This document shows, piece by piece, positions 42,339 through 53,131 of a stretch of 64,000 nt of DNA. The translations under genes and the position numbers were made by a program. The notes below the pieces were generated by a model. It saw only the letters and a program-made list of their open reading frames with translations. It was not told where the DNA came from and made no database searches. Source of the stretch: Earliella scabrosa (taxonomy: Eukaryota > Basidiomycota > Agaricomycetes > Polyporales > Polyporaceae); NCBI GenBank assembly GCA_022605405.1, contig JABYQQ010000003.1, positions 992,001-1,056,000 of the forward strand, in the 5' to 3' direction. Position 1 is the first letter of the stretch. Each line of letters starts with the position of its first letter.

Positions 42339-42706
42339 GGGGAGTTCAGAGTAGGCGATTTTGCGCCCGATTCTGCGCCGATGCTGCTGTGTTTCTCGAC
42401 AGAATCGAGGGCAGAAAATCCGGGTCAGGTTTGACCGCCCCGTTTCTCCAGTGGATTTTCGTGCGGATTCTGTCTTTGGATTCTAGAGCGGACGCCCGTG
42501 TTGACAACCCTGCTAGGGCGTCAACAAGAATCAGAGACAAGAATCGCGGATTCTTGTTGGAAAAGCGACTCCGGAGTCGCTTCACTTGCATCCGCGATTT
42601 TGGGCGATTCTTGTCAGAATCGCCCTAAGCGCTCGATTCTCGAGGATCCGATTCTTGTCAAGAATCCGCCTCAGAATCGCCCAGAATCGCCTACTCTGAA
42701 CTCCCC
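42339..42706. mobile_element. Tc1/mariner-like MITE with AGAATC-rich interior
   Basis: The element is 368 bp and starts and ends with the same inverted 22 bp (GGGGAGTTCAGAGTAGGC and four more bases). TA dinucleotides sit immediately outside both ends (42337 and 42707), as expected for the Tc1/mariner group. There is no transposase frame. The interior carries AGAATC seven times and GATTCT seven times, plus an 18 bp perfect palindrome, so it can fold into many hairpins. It occupies most of the TIM10/UTP4 divergent promoter. The open frames in this stretch are by-products of the repeats. Confidence 0.82.
42564..42581. repeat. 18 bp perfect palindrome within the mariner-like element
   Basis: AGCGACTCCGGAGTCGCT reads the same on both strands. 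It sits near the centre of the element. Confidence 0.9.
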
Positions 42707-42851
42707 TATTGGGAAGGGAAAAGTTTGCCCGTGACTTTCGCGTCGATCGAATATTTGCGCGAGAGACCTTCTCGTGCTCAACGTCTCGCGTCTGGTTCTG
42801 TGGCCGACCATTCGCATTCTACCACGGAAATCTAGTATCTGCAAGTTATCC

Positions 42852-45823
42852 ATGGTTGAAGGCTCATCGACGCTTGCCGTGCATCGGTGCCGCTTTGTCG
42901 ACTATACACCCGCGGCAGTCACTGCACTCTGCTTCCCTCCACTACCTCTCCCTTCTGTCAAGGGCAAGAAGGCAGCCACGAACAAGAACTTTCCGGGCTT
43001 TGGACCGTTTGTTATTGGGCGCGCGAATGGAAACATAGAGCTGTGCGAGTGGACAGGCTCAAATCCTCTCGGCCAGGCTCCGCAGGCGTGGGTTGTCCGC
43101 AAGGTACGCACTCCCCTCTACGAGCATCTCGTGCGTGGCGTATTGACTGGGTGACGCCGCAGACTCTGGTCGGACCGTACCCCTCAAAAGTAGAGTCCCT
43201 TGCTCTCACCTTTCGATCACCCAGACGGGCCGCGCAGGAGGACGTGCCCTCATGGTCGAATCTCAGACTGTTCAGTGCCGGTGGAGGCAGCGAATTGGTG
43301 GAGTGGGACATTGAGAAGGGCTGCATCAAGGTATGAAATTGGAGAGTGGATGCAAGCTTCGTCACTAACAGTTTATCAGCGTACACTAAGTTCGCAAGGC
43401 GGCACCATCTGGTCTATCTCACCCAACCCCGCGTCGACCATCCTTGCACTCGGTTGCGAAGACGGCTCTGTCCGGCTTGTCACATTGCAATATGACGAGC
43501 TCAACCATCTACACCGACTGGACCGGGTGAAGAGCCGGATTCTCAGCATCGCTTGGGGACCACCAGTACCCCGCCAAACGAAGACACAGCCCGCGGATGC
43601 CGACTCGGAATCTGACGACGATGATGATGACTGGACCGACTCGTGGCTTGTCACTGGATGCTCGGATAGCAGCCTGAGGAAGTGGGACTTTACATCTGGG
43701 CGCGCGTTGGAACGCATGGGCACAGATAAGATCCGTGGCGAACGTACGTTGGTATGGGCCGTCGGTGTTCTTGGGTGAGTATATCGCTCCGCACGGAAAG
43801 CGTTCATGTCTCACTAGTTATCCAGGGATGGTACAATTGTATCTGGGGACTCCATGGGCATCGTGAAGTTCTGGGACTCAAGGACGTGCACACAACTACA
43901 AAGCTTCCAGGGACACGCGGCCGATGTCCTCTGCTTGACTATCAGTCCTGTGAGTTGGTCTACGGGAGCCCTCTACAAATTGAACGCTGACTCGGACGAC
44001 AGGATGGCGCCGCAGTCTACACGTCCGGCGTGGACCAGAAAGTCACCCAATTCTCCTATGTCAAGACTTCCCGCACCTCCACGAACCCTTCGCCTCTCGT
44101 TTCTCGTGCGCCCGGTCGGTGGGTGCAATCTTGTTCCCGCCGGCTCCATTCGCACGACGTACGCACGTTGGCCATCTGGCCGCCGCACACTCCACTTCCT
44201 CCCTCGCACCAGAGGCACTTCCCTAGTGACATCGCTCCCATTCTCGCCTCGGGCGGCCTCGACATGTCAGTCGTCGTCACTCCAGCAGCACTCCCCACAG
44301 CGACACTCGCGGGCAAGGTTCTTAACCCGCTCTCGACAAGCACGCAGGCCACCTTCGAGGACGCGTATCACCGTCGACTCGCGTATGCTAGCGGCATGGC
44401 GAGCGCGTCTGCTGTTCATCTCGCGAGGAAGGCGAGGTTGGTGATGTGCACCAGGGAGGCGGGTTTGACTGTCTGGCGGGTGGCGAAGAGAAAGCAAAGG
44501 GACGAGGACATCGATGACGTGGAAGCTCTGGGACAGGACGGTGGATGGGAGCGCGTGTTGGACATGGATTTGAACGTGCAGACGAACGTCGTCGCTGGCG
44601 CCATCTCGGATGATGGCAAGTGGATAGCGGTCGCCGACTGGTACGAGACGAAGCTGTTTCAGCTTGCGGAAGAGGTGCGCTCTGATCGGTGTTCATGCCC
44701 ACTCATTCCGTCTAATACCGTGCTTCAGCCAAATGGCGACCTCAAGCCTAAGCGAATACGTGACTTCGCCGCGACCTTGCAAGGCTCCCTCGCGAACGCC
44801 TCTACAGGCGCATCCTCACTTACCTTCACGCCAGACTCGTCAAAATTGGTCCTCGCGGCGGCAGAGTCCGCTGCCCTCCTCATCATCGACCTCGGTTTGG
44901 CGGAACGTGCACCGCAAGTGTTGCGCAAGTTCGAACAGCATCGCATACGCGAGGGCTTTGTCAAGGGTCGTGTAGTCAAGGGTCGACAGACCTCAACCTC
45001 CGTCAACGGCGACGTCGATATGGCGTCTGACAAAGAAGACGACGACCCACAAGGGGGTGAAGACGATCAGAACGACGCGGAGTCCTCCTCATCCTCCGAC
45101 AGCGACGTCGAGGACTCGAAGCTCGTGCACACCACCATCACGCGCACAGCGGTCAGCCCAGACGGCCAGTGGCTCGCGACGTCCGACGACCGGCGGCGCA
45201 CGCACGTCTTCAACCTCGACGCGGTCCAGCACCACTGCACGCTCCCGACGTTCCCACACGCCGTGCACGCGCTCGCGTTCGACCCGGCCGCGCCGAGCAC
45301 GCTCGTGCTCGGCTTCGCGGACAACCAGCTCGAGGTGTACGACGTCGAGGCGCGCCAGTTCCCCCGCTGGGCGCGCGCGCTCGTCAACTTCCTCCCGCAG
45401 CGGTTCAAGCACCTGCACGACCCCGTGCTCGGCGTGACGTTCGACCCCGGCGCGCGTGCGGGGGGCGCGGAGGCGGGCGAGGCGGCGCTCCCGCCCAGGA
45501 CGGCGCTGTTCTGGGGCGCGACGTGGATATGCAAGGTGATGCTTGCGGAGCGAACGGGGTATGGGGGTTTCGAGAAGAGGAGGAGAGGGAAGCGGAAGGC
45601 TGACCAGGTCGGCGCGAACGCGAACGGACGGGTCGAGGTCAGCGTGGACGATGGGCAGCAGGAGGGGCAGCAGCGCAACTTCAAGCTTGTCACCCACTAC
45701 CGCCCGCTCTTGTTTGTGGACTTTGTTGCCCCCGGAGAGCTCGTCGTCGTGGAACGGCCGCTTGTGGACGTTCTTGCCAAGCTGCCACCGGCGTACTTCA
45801 AGCCCAAGTATGGCGCGACATGA
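42852..45823 (+). CDS. UTP4: Utp4/Cirhin, WD40 subunit of the small-subunit processome
   Basis: The start ATG at 42852 gives MVEGSSTLAVHRCRFVDYTP. The HRCRFVDYTP motif, followed by AVTALCFPP, is the signature of Utp4/Cirhin. WD repeats continue with LFSAGGGSELVEWDIEKGCI, GTIWSISPNPASTILALGCE, SWLVTGCSDSSLRKWD, TIVSGDSMGIVKFWDSRTCT and, past a long loop, a second propeller (DVRTLAIWPPHTPL, TFTPDSSKLVLA, SPDGQWLATSDDRRRTHVFN). An acidic insert (DKEDDDPQGGEDDQ) and a C-terminal block with a basic patch (KRRRGKRKADQ) follow. Utp4 belongs to the t-UTP complex that couples rRNA transcription to 18S processing. About seven introns are present, including ones near 43104, 43334 and 44680. The 45150-45500 part is markedly GC-rich but still in frame. 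Confidence 0.9.
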
Positions 45824-46076
45824 TAGGAGAGAGTACAGTGCAAGACTGGCGTGTATTACTGCTATCGTCTACAGGCATTATAGACATGATGTGCGCTACT
45901 AGTGCTCGATCTATGTACAGCTGCAGCGACATAAAAGTAGACTATGTACTCGTGTAGTGGGATGTGAAGACAGTGAATGTGCTATGGCTACATGGTTGTG
46001 AGAAGGAGATTGTCTAAACCAGGTTCCCAAAGACCGCCAGAAGAACAGCAAGAAGTACCCTCGGACGGGATGATGT

Positions 46077-47037
46077 TTACTTCAGAGTGCGACTAAGTTG
46101 ATCGTTCCGCTCTTGCACCTCAGACTCCCTGATCATTTTGTTAGTACAATGCACGATGTTGAAGGGGTGGGGATACGTACTTTGCATTCAGCAAGGAAAG
46201 GTACAAGGTCCAGAAAACGCCGCACGTTGACTGGAATGGAACACGATACGGCAATGGCATATAGCGGAAGTTAATCAACTAGAACGCAAGTTAGACATGT
46301 CGAGGATATCATCTTCAAAAGCATAGCTCACCTGCGCCAACGGCCAGACCTGCCAATTCGCTAACAGAGCAGGTTTGTAAAGGTCTTTATACCGTTGCGC
46401 GATGTGCCTCGAGTCGCGGCCTTCCATCATACCCATCGACCCGATGAACAAGACGAGCTGTGAATAAGACTGTCAGACGTAGTTTCCGTGTTCCAGAACG
46501 GGTTAATACATACACCAATGGGTGCCCTGGGCGAGCGCGTGTCAGCAGATGAGCAAGAGGATAATACAAAACGACCGACTCACATGAAGAGTTGGTCAGC
46601 GCCGACGCGTCTTGCGAGCGCACGGAGGCTGACCTTGCCAGGATTGCTGCCTCCCAAGGAACGCAAGGGGAAATTGCGTTCAAGGAAGAAATTCCATCTG
46701 CCTATCAATGGACCTATTTGTGGTTCAGTTCGGGTGTCGTTGCCTCGCCGAGTCGAGCGAGGATCACTCACCCATTCCGAACCCAAATGCAAAGAAGCGC
46801 ATCGTCCGGGGTATGTCATATCGCGTCGCGTGTCGGCGGTTCTCGTGCTGTCGCTCAATCTGCGCGAGTTAAGGAGAGAAAAATAGGAAGAAAATACAGG
46901 AAACTCACGAATCTCTGTGTTGCTTGAGCGACGGCATCGCCGAAAGCACTGAGGACACCATTCGTGAAGGCAAGGGTGTAATATGGATGAGATTCAAAGG
47001 ATTGTTGGTAGACGCGAGCAAGTGCGACGTTGGCCAT
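46077..47037 (-). CDS. Mpv17/PMP22 family inner-membrane or peroxisomal protein
   Basis: The start MANVALARVYQQSFESHPYY (47037) runs into FTNGVLSAFGDAVAQATQR, the family's first helix. Exon 2 reads IERQHENRRHATRYDIPRTM and RFFAFGFGM. Exon 3 carries WNFFLERNFPL. The last exons read APIGLVLFIGSMGMMEG, RYKDLYKPALLANWQVWPLA and QLINFRYMPLPYRVPFQS. NWxxWPxxQxxNFxxxPxxxR is the family hallmark in Mpv17, Sym1 and PMP22. Members form small channels in mitochondrial inner or peroxisomal membranes, and Sym1 supports heat and ethanol stress survival. The protein is about 240 residues, slightly longer than Sym1, with a long charged loop after the first helix. Which organelle it serves is not clear from sequence. 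Confidence 0.87.
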
Positions 47038-47386
47038 GGTGAATTTTCAGCGTGGGGTCATAAGAGTAGAGTAGGGACTGTGCAGCGCGTCGGTGCTCAT
47101 AAGAATCCAGAGACGACTCCACCGAGCTCCTCGCGCGGCGCGTCCTCCCCACTTCGTTCCCCGCCCGGCGCCTCTCCCACGCCCTCACCCCGCTGACGTC
47201 ACCACATACCGAACGCCCGACTCAGAACTTTCCAGGCCCCTTGGCTGGCCTCTCCAGAACGTCTCGCGTACCTGCAACAGCGATCACGAATGTTCCATTG
47301 TCATAGCAACAACTATGTAGCTAGTCACAGTCACCAGACAAGAAAGAGAGCAAGCGAGAGCAACACACGAATCGCAGCACTTCAGA
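47038..47386. other. Intergenic stretch, no gene identified
   Basis: This 349 bp lies between the PTH2 stop codon and the Mpv17-type start codon, both on the minus strand. It holds the Mpv17-type promoter. It is rich in CT near 47130-47200. Confidence 0.4.
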
Positions 47387-48387
47387 TTACAGCAGTCGTA
47401 GCTTGCCTGTCACCTTGTTCACCAACTCCACCGGTGCTATACGATGCAGCCACATGAGTCACGACATACAGGAGGTATATCGTCGAACGCACCTGGACCG
47501 ATACCTAGCACGGTGCGCGATCCCGCCGCTATTTGGGTGCGCCCACTACCCTGACATCAGCGACCATACCGAACCTTTCAACGACGACACTCACGCATCA
47601 AGTATTGAGCGCGCCGCGAGATTCAGACTCTTGGCCACAGCTTCGAGTTCAAGCAGCTCATCCTCCGAATTTGCTTTCAGTGCTATCTTGGCCTGACTGC
47701 ACACAGAGGTGAGGTCAACTTGAGCCCAACGCGTCGGACTATCCTGTGTCATACCCTGTTCGTTCCCAATGTCTCAACAGCTGTAACAACCCGGATTCAG
47801 GATTGATTTGTCATACTCTTGGATGGATGCTCACACTGGGGTTTGTGTTCTGCAGCGCCTTGTAACAGGCAAGGGTGGCGTGTCTTTGAGAAGTTAGGAA
47901 CCTTGCCTGGATTGAAGGTTGAATGCGGCTTACCCGCATCTGACGACAGGTCACAAAGTAGGTCTCCCAAGACGCGACATCGTCACTCACTGTGCAGCAA
48001 TTTTACCGGTGGACATGCCTAGGTCAGTCCGAACGACGAGCACCTGGAAGGAGGTTGAGTCCACTGAGTCCATGAATCCATGAGCGTACTAGTAGTGGCT
48101 GACCAGCTTGCACGGCTCCAGTAGCCCAGGCTTAACAGCAGATAGGTCTCCGTCGGCGACATCCTCCTCTTCGCTGTCACTTTCTACATGAGAGTCTTTG
48201 GTCGGCTTCGCCTGTGGCTCATTGGTTCCCGTCTTGCTTTGGCTTGACCACGTCCCGAGAGCATACCCAGCACTGAGTGAAGCAAGCAGAGAGATCGCAA
48301 AGACGACTGAAGAGCGTGTCAGACCAGAGCGAGTTCGAAGACGTGAAACGCGTACAGACCGCTCTGACCAGTAGAAAGTGAAGACAT
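47387..48387 (-). CDS. PTH2: Peptidyl-tRNA hydrolase 2, membrane-anchored
   Basis: Exon 1 starts at 48387 (MSSLSTGQS) and joins, by GTCTGT..TCTTCAG, to [20 protein letters not shown], a membrane helix. A charged linker ([17 protein letters not shown]) precedes the catalytic domain. That domain reads [23 protein letters not shown], then AQ and [54 protein letters not shown] and [15 protein letters not shown]. These are the PTH2 motifs: the DLxMxxGKxAAQ loop, HA near the active site and the GxSxTVLxxGP strand. It frees peptides from tRNA after translation stops. In animals the N-terminal helix anchors PTH2 to the mitochondrial outer membrane. About six short introns. It shares a 166 bp promoter with HAS1. 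Confidence 0.9.
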
Positions 48388-48553
48388 GGTGTGTCGGCAA
48401 CCGCCGAGCCAATACGCTTCCCGTTCTGCGACTTTTTGCCCAGCGCTTCTCGAACGCTCTTCTTCCGACCTCCGACATTGGTGCTGCCTTCCTTCCTCCC
48501 CTCCTTCCCAGCTCGGGACGCTGTCTTCTGTGAATACTAGCCCACGCACTGGG

Positions 48554-50533
48554 ATGACTATGGATGAGGCCCATGTACCTGCGCCTGTGCCTCAGGCACC
48601 CCCAGAAGGCGCGCCTGAACGCAAGCCGTTCTCGGAACTCGGTCTCTCGGAGAACACCATGAAAGCACTTGACGAGATGGGCTTCAAGACCATGACACCG
48701 GTGCAGGAGAAAGCCATACCTCCGCTACTTGCGGGAAAGGATGTGCTTGGTGCTGCGAGGACGGGATCTGGCAAGACCCTGGCGTTCCTCATTCCTGCAG
48801 TTGAGCTCTTGCATAGGCTCAAGTTCAAGCCTAGGAATGGTGCGTCCTTAGTCGTATTAACTCTGCGGCATGTTCTCAACTACATCAACTACTTGAATTG
48901 TTAGGCACCGGCATCATCATTATCTCCCCAACACGAGAGCTTGCATTGCAAATCTTTGGTGTAGCCAAGGAGCTCATGGCCCATCACTCGCAAACATTTG
49001 GTATCATCATGGGGGGTGCGAACCGTAAGGCGGAGGAGGTGAAGCTGGTCAAGGGTGTTAATCTATTGATTGCGACGCCTGGACGGTTAATCGACCACCT
49101 CGAGGTGCGCACTCTCTTACTCTGGAATGACTGCGAGTTGACACTTCGTCTCCTCAGGGGACCAAGGGTTTCGTCTTCCGAAACCTGAAGGGCTTGGTGA
49201 TTGACGAAGCTGATAGGATATTGGAGGTGGGGTTCGAGGAGCAGATGAAGAAAATCATCGCTATCCTTCCTAGTGGTACGCTCACGCCTCCTCCCCTTGT
49301 ATGCTCTACATTCTCATTTGTCTCGTTGCAGAGGGAAGACAGTCCATGTTGTTCTCCGCAACACAAACAACCAAGGTCACCGACCTGGCTCGAATATCAC
49401 TACGACCAGGCCCTCTCTACGTCGATGTAGACAAGACCGAGGCTACGAGCACGGTCACCACACTCTCACAGGGCTACGTCGTATGCCCCTCCGACCGCAG
49501 ATTCCTACTCCTCTTCACATTCCTGAAGCACAATATGAAGAAGAAAATGATTGTATTCTTCTCAAGTTGTAACTCTGTAAAGTATCACGCCGAACTTCTC
49601 AACTACATTGATGTACCAGTACTTGACCTTCACGTGCGTTCCCTCATACTGTCAGTACGTCCAGATCTTGCTGACATCGTGTGTCTACAGGGCAAACAAA
49701 AGCAGCAAAAGCGGACAACCACCTTCTTCGAGTTCTGCAACGCGGAGTCGGGGACGCTTCTCTGCACGGACGTTGCGGCCCGAGGTCTCGACATCCCTCG
49801 CGTGGATTGGATTATCCAGTATGACCCACCAGATGACCCTCGAGATTACATCCATCGAGTCGGTCGGACAGCCCGTGCTGGGAAGGTCGGGAAGAGTCTG
49901 ATGTTCCTTCTACCAAGCGAGCTCGGCTTCCTTCGCTATCTCAAGGAGGCGAAGGTTCCATTAAACGAGTTCAGCTTCCCGGCCAACAAGGTGGCCAATG
50001 TGCAGTCTCAGGTGCGTTTCCCATCAGGACTCATGACCACAAGCTGGACTTATCGTCACATATACCCGCAGCTTGAGACGCTGCTTCAGAAGAATTACTT
50101 CCTGCACCAGTCCGCGCGCGATGGGTACCGGTCGTATCTGCAAGCATACGCCTCATACTCCTTGAAGAAGATCTTCGACGTGAACCAGCTTGACCTGGCG
50201 AAGGTCGGCAAGGCGTTCGGGTTCGCTGTACCCCCGCGTGTAAATGTCAATATCGGCGGCGGCAAGGGTGGTACTGGACGTTCCGGCAAGAAGCGGAAGC
50301 TGGACGAAGACGGCGAGGAAGAGTGGGAAGAGATTGACGCAGTTGACAAGGAGGAGGGCGACGAGGAGGAAGGCGAGGGCGAGGGCGAGCCGCAGCCGCG
50401 GTTTAGCATGCGCGAGCAGTCAAGATCAAGACGGAAGGAGACCCTCGGGCGCAAAACGCTGGAGAAGGAGGTGTACAAAAAGGGAATGGAGAGGAAGAAG
50501 ATGAAGGCAAGTGGGCAGCAGTGGAGTCGATAG
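48554..50533 (+). CDS. HAS1: DEAD-box RNA helicase Has1
   Basis: The start [19 protein letters not shown] is near 48554; earlier in-frame residues look like leader. Motifs in order are [19 protein letters not shown], the Q motif [84 protein letters not shown] and [30 protein letters not shown] wording and the tail with [13 protein letters not shown] fit Has1/DDX18. It remodels snoRNAs and pre-ribosomes for both subunits in the nucleolus. The C-terminal tail ([20 protein letters not shown] then many acidic residues and [19 protein letters not shown]) is lineage-specific in length. Seven introns or so. DEAD itself is intact and motif VI complete. Confidence 0.92.
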
Positions 50534-50937
50534 CCTCGACCCTCGCGCGCCGTATACTCGCCATTGCTTTCTCGCCTTCAGCCTACTATCTTCGTCCGTT
50601 CGCGTCCTCGTGTTGTTCTCCCTGTCGTGTGCTCTCGCGTAGGTTAGTTATGCATCAGGTATATTGCTATCATGCTGTAAACGTCCGGGATCGTGACCCC
50701 CGCGAGCCACCACGCCGCGATGAGCCCAAGGCACGCGGTACACGACGTCTGCGGCGTGGGCGTCGTGTGGCAAGGAGCCGGTGATGCCACTGGGCTGTCG
50801 GCGCTCCATTCGGGGATGGGCATCGCGCGCCGGCCCTAAAGCTGAACCTCGTGTGCGTCACCGCGGTGCCTTCTGTCACTCGTCCACGTCCCGCTCTCTA
50901 CTCACCGTTTCTCCCCTCGACAGCATCTCCTAGCGCA
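50534..50937. other. Intergenic stretch between two plus-strand genes
   Basis: This 404 bp holds the HAS1 3' UTR and the TMEM33-type promoter. It is GC-rich near 50690-50780. Nothing else is visible. Confidence 0.4.
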
Positions 50938-52116
50938 ATGGCTACGACGCAGGTCAGCATATTCTCTGCTACAAGTCCGGGCGGGCTCTGGAGAAGATGC
51001 TAACCGGGAATGCGGGGTACAGCACTACCTGTGGGCCGCCGGCCACTTTATCTTGCTTCTGTGCTCGCTTCGGTTTTTCCTCGCGAAGCTCATGTTCAAG
51101 GCTGTATCTTCGTTCTGGTACAGAGGTGCGTATAGGCTTGTCTGGCGGTCCGCGCGGATGGTTCTGAGACGTGGTTGGGTTAGCGAGCTTCACGGGGGCG
51201 CTCGTCAGTTATGCCATTGTCTGTCAGTGAGTAACCACTTCTCTGTGTGTATGTTGTGGACGCTCCATTTATACATATGCCCGCGCAGAAAATCCCTCGG
51301 GGTACGTCTGTTCCATATCTTCAAACGTTCACGCTCTACAACGGCCATGTCATACATAAGGTGCCCCAACCGAATGCCGCTTGGATAAGGCGCGCCTTGC
51401 TTGATGAGGTACGCTGCATGTTTGCGCAGCACACCCTCACGATCTGACATAAGTTTAGAACGTGCAATACTTCCTCCTTGCGTTCTTCTGGTGGTCTTCA
51501 AGGCCCGTTACGCGTACGTGGTTCAAGCTACAATATGCAATCTCATCATCCGGGCTGAGGCGCCTCGAACAGTCGCGCTGCTGCCCTATGCCATCTTCTC
51601 CCTCTTCCACGCGTTGACCTTCACGCGTACGACCCTCATGCCCCAGTTCCTGCCTCCGGGGCCCCCTCCTCAACAGGGCGCCGCTCCTACTCCCCATCCT
51701 CTCGCCAAGAAGCTCCAGGTCTGGGTGAAGGGTGCGTGTGCTTCACGTCAGAGCCAATGCATCGCGCTAATGACTTGTCAACAGCGAACTACGACAACGC
51801 CATGAGGGCTGTCGCATTCACCGAGATCGCGATCATGATCCGCGTCGTCCTTGGAGCGTTGACGTTCCGCACCTCTCTCATCTCGCCTGTCCTCTACGTG
51901 CACTTCCTCCGTCAGCGCTGGTACCAGTCGAAGTTCACGCGTGAGGCCTTCGCTCATGTCCACGGTCGCATTTCGGCCTTCGTCAACAGCCCGGGCAAGC
52001 CGCCTGTGCTGGCGCAGGTCTACAACCAGGCCGCGGGTTTGGCGAGCAGGTTTGCAGGGTCATCGTTGGGTGCTCCGAACGGCGCCGCGGCGGGTGCGGG
52101 GGCTCGGAGGCAGTGA
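50938..52116 (+). CDS. TMEM33/Pom33/Tts1-type ER and nuclear-envelope membrane protein
   Basis: Exon 1 codes MATTQ and joins after GGTACAG to HYLWAAGHFILLLCSLRFFL, giving MATTQHYLW. The following exons read WYRASFTGALVSYAIVCQ, SLGVPQPNAAWIRRALLDE, NVQYFLLAFFWWSSRPVT, ALLPYAIFSLFHALTFTRTT and NYDNAMRAVAFTEIAIMIRV, each with a membrane helix. LxPYxIFSLFHALTxTR is the family signature in TMEM33, yeast Pom33/Per33 and fission yeast Tts1. These proteins shape ER tubules and help nuclear pore assembly. The C-terminus (APNGAAAGAGARRQ) is Gly/Ala/Arg-rich and faces the cytoplasm. The 15 nt first coding exon and a CTAAC branch site upstream of the acceptor support the splice. Six introns or so. Confidence 0.82.
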
Positions 52117-52406
52117 GCTACGTGATGAATACTATCTCTCTTGTAACGACTGTCTTGACTTCTGCTCGAACTCTGGTTTCGGTAGGACGATAGATTAACT
52201 GCAATTTATGATGTCTATACTTTCGGTCATTTGCGCACCCGTGTGTAAATCCATTATTTGCTCCTCTTCTCCACTAGAGTCCACGCCAGTCCACAGTTTC
52301 GTATGCCATGACGTCACGCGCCCAACCTGTATAAGACAACTTCGACTGAAGGCAAGCGGCTCATCTCGAAGTACCCCTCTGACGTCCTCCTAGTCATACC
52401 ACCACC

Positions 52407-52770
52407 ATGACTGCCTCCGTCTCCTCTGCCCTGGGCAATTTGCTCCAATCACTCGCGTCCATTGGCGCATCCCTACTCAACTCATTCTTCGCTGTCATCA
52501 CAGCGATAGTCGCGCTCCTCCAAGACTTCGTCGGTAGCCTGCTCCAGCTCGTCCAAGCATTCGTCGCCTTCTGCGCCGACCTATTCCAAGGAGTCGTTGG
52601 TTTCGTTATGGGTAGGCACATGCAACATCCTCCGTATGCCCGCTGCTAACTTCGCGTCTATGTGTTTTGCAGCCAACTTCTTCGGTATCTTGCTGGTCGG
52701 AGGGGTGTATTATTGGTACACCCATCGGAACGGACAAGGCAGGAGCAAGTCTCGGAAGCGGGTCGCTTGA
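52407..52770 (+). CDS. Small two-helix membrane protein, unknown function
   Basis: Two exons (52407..52611 and 52673..52770) encode 100 residues. MTASVSSALGNLLQSLASIG begins a long amphipathic/hydrophobic stretch (LLNSFFAVITAIVALLQDFV, then GSLLQLVQAFVAFCADLFQ and VVGFVM), and after the intron comes ANFFGILLVGGVYYWYTH, a clear membrane helix, followed by a basic tail (RNGQGRSKSRKRVA). The hydrophobic part has Leu/Val/Phe every three or four positions, so it may lie along the membrane. The basic tail predicts a cytoplasmic C-terminus. I know similar small proteins in Agaricomycetes but no function. It follows the TMEM33-type gene by 290 bp on the same strand. The splice G/CC keeps the frame through a glycine-poor junction. 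Confidence 0.62.
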
Positions 52771-53131
52771 TAGGCGAAATTGCGAAGCTGACCCGTCACC
52801 CTGGTCCTTATACTTGTGTGAGTAGCATGGAGTTTGTGGCTTCGCATGCTCCGAGGACTGACGTTGGGCAGACGTGGATTCACCTTAGCCGTTAACGTAC
52901 CCACATACGCACGATGTCCTCGAAGCTGCCGTGTAGTAGTACTCTATCTGTTGTACCATAGTAATTCCAGCGCGTCACTGGTTAGCCACCGATGCCGTTA
53001 GCCATGGCGAGGGAGGCCGGGCCGAGGAGGGAGGCCGAGAGTAGCCGCTCGGGCCAAACAGGGAATAACAGGCGCCGGCGGAGGAGAGAAGAACGTTCAC
53101 GTCCTCAAAGAGCCCGCGCGAGCTCGAGTCG
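52771..53131. other. Intergenic stretch upstream of the CBS-PB1 gene
   Basis: This 361 bp should hold the 3' UTR of the small membrane protein and the promoter of the next gene. An open frame here (52992..53405) looks accidental. Confidence 0.4.

Noticed and set aside
42221..42628. 135-codon plus-strand frame
   Set aside because: Lies mostly in the mariner-like element and is made by its repeats.
45057..45697. Long frames on both strands in the UTP4 GC-rich part
   Set aside because: They are Arg/Ser/Pro-rich shadows of the UTP4 frame, which alone shows WD40 motifs.
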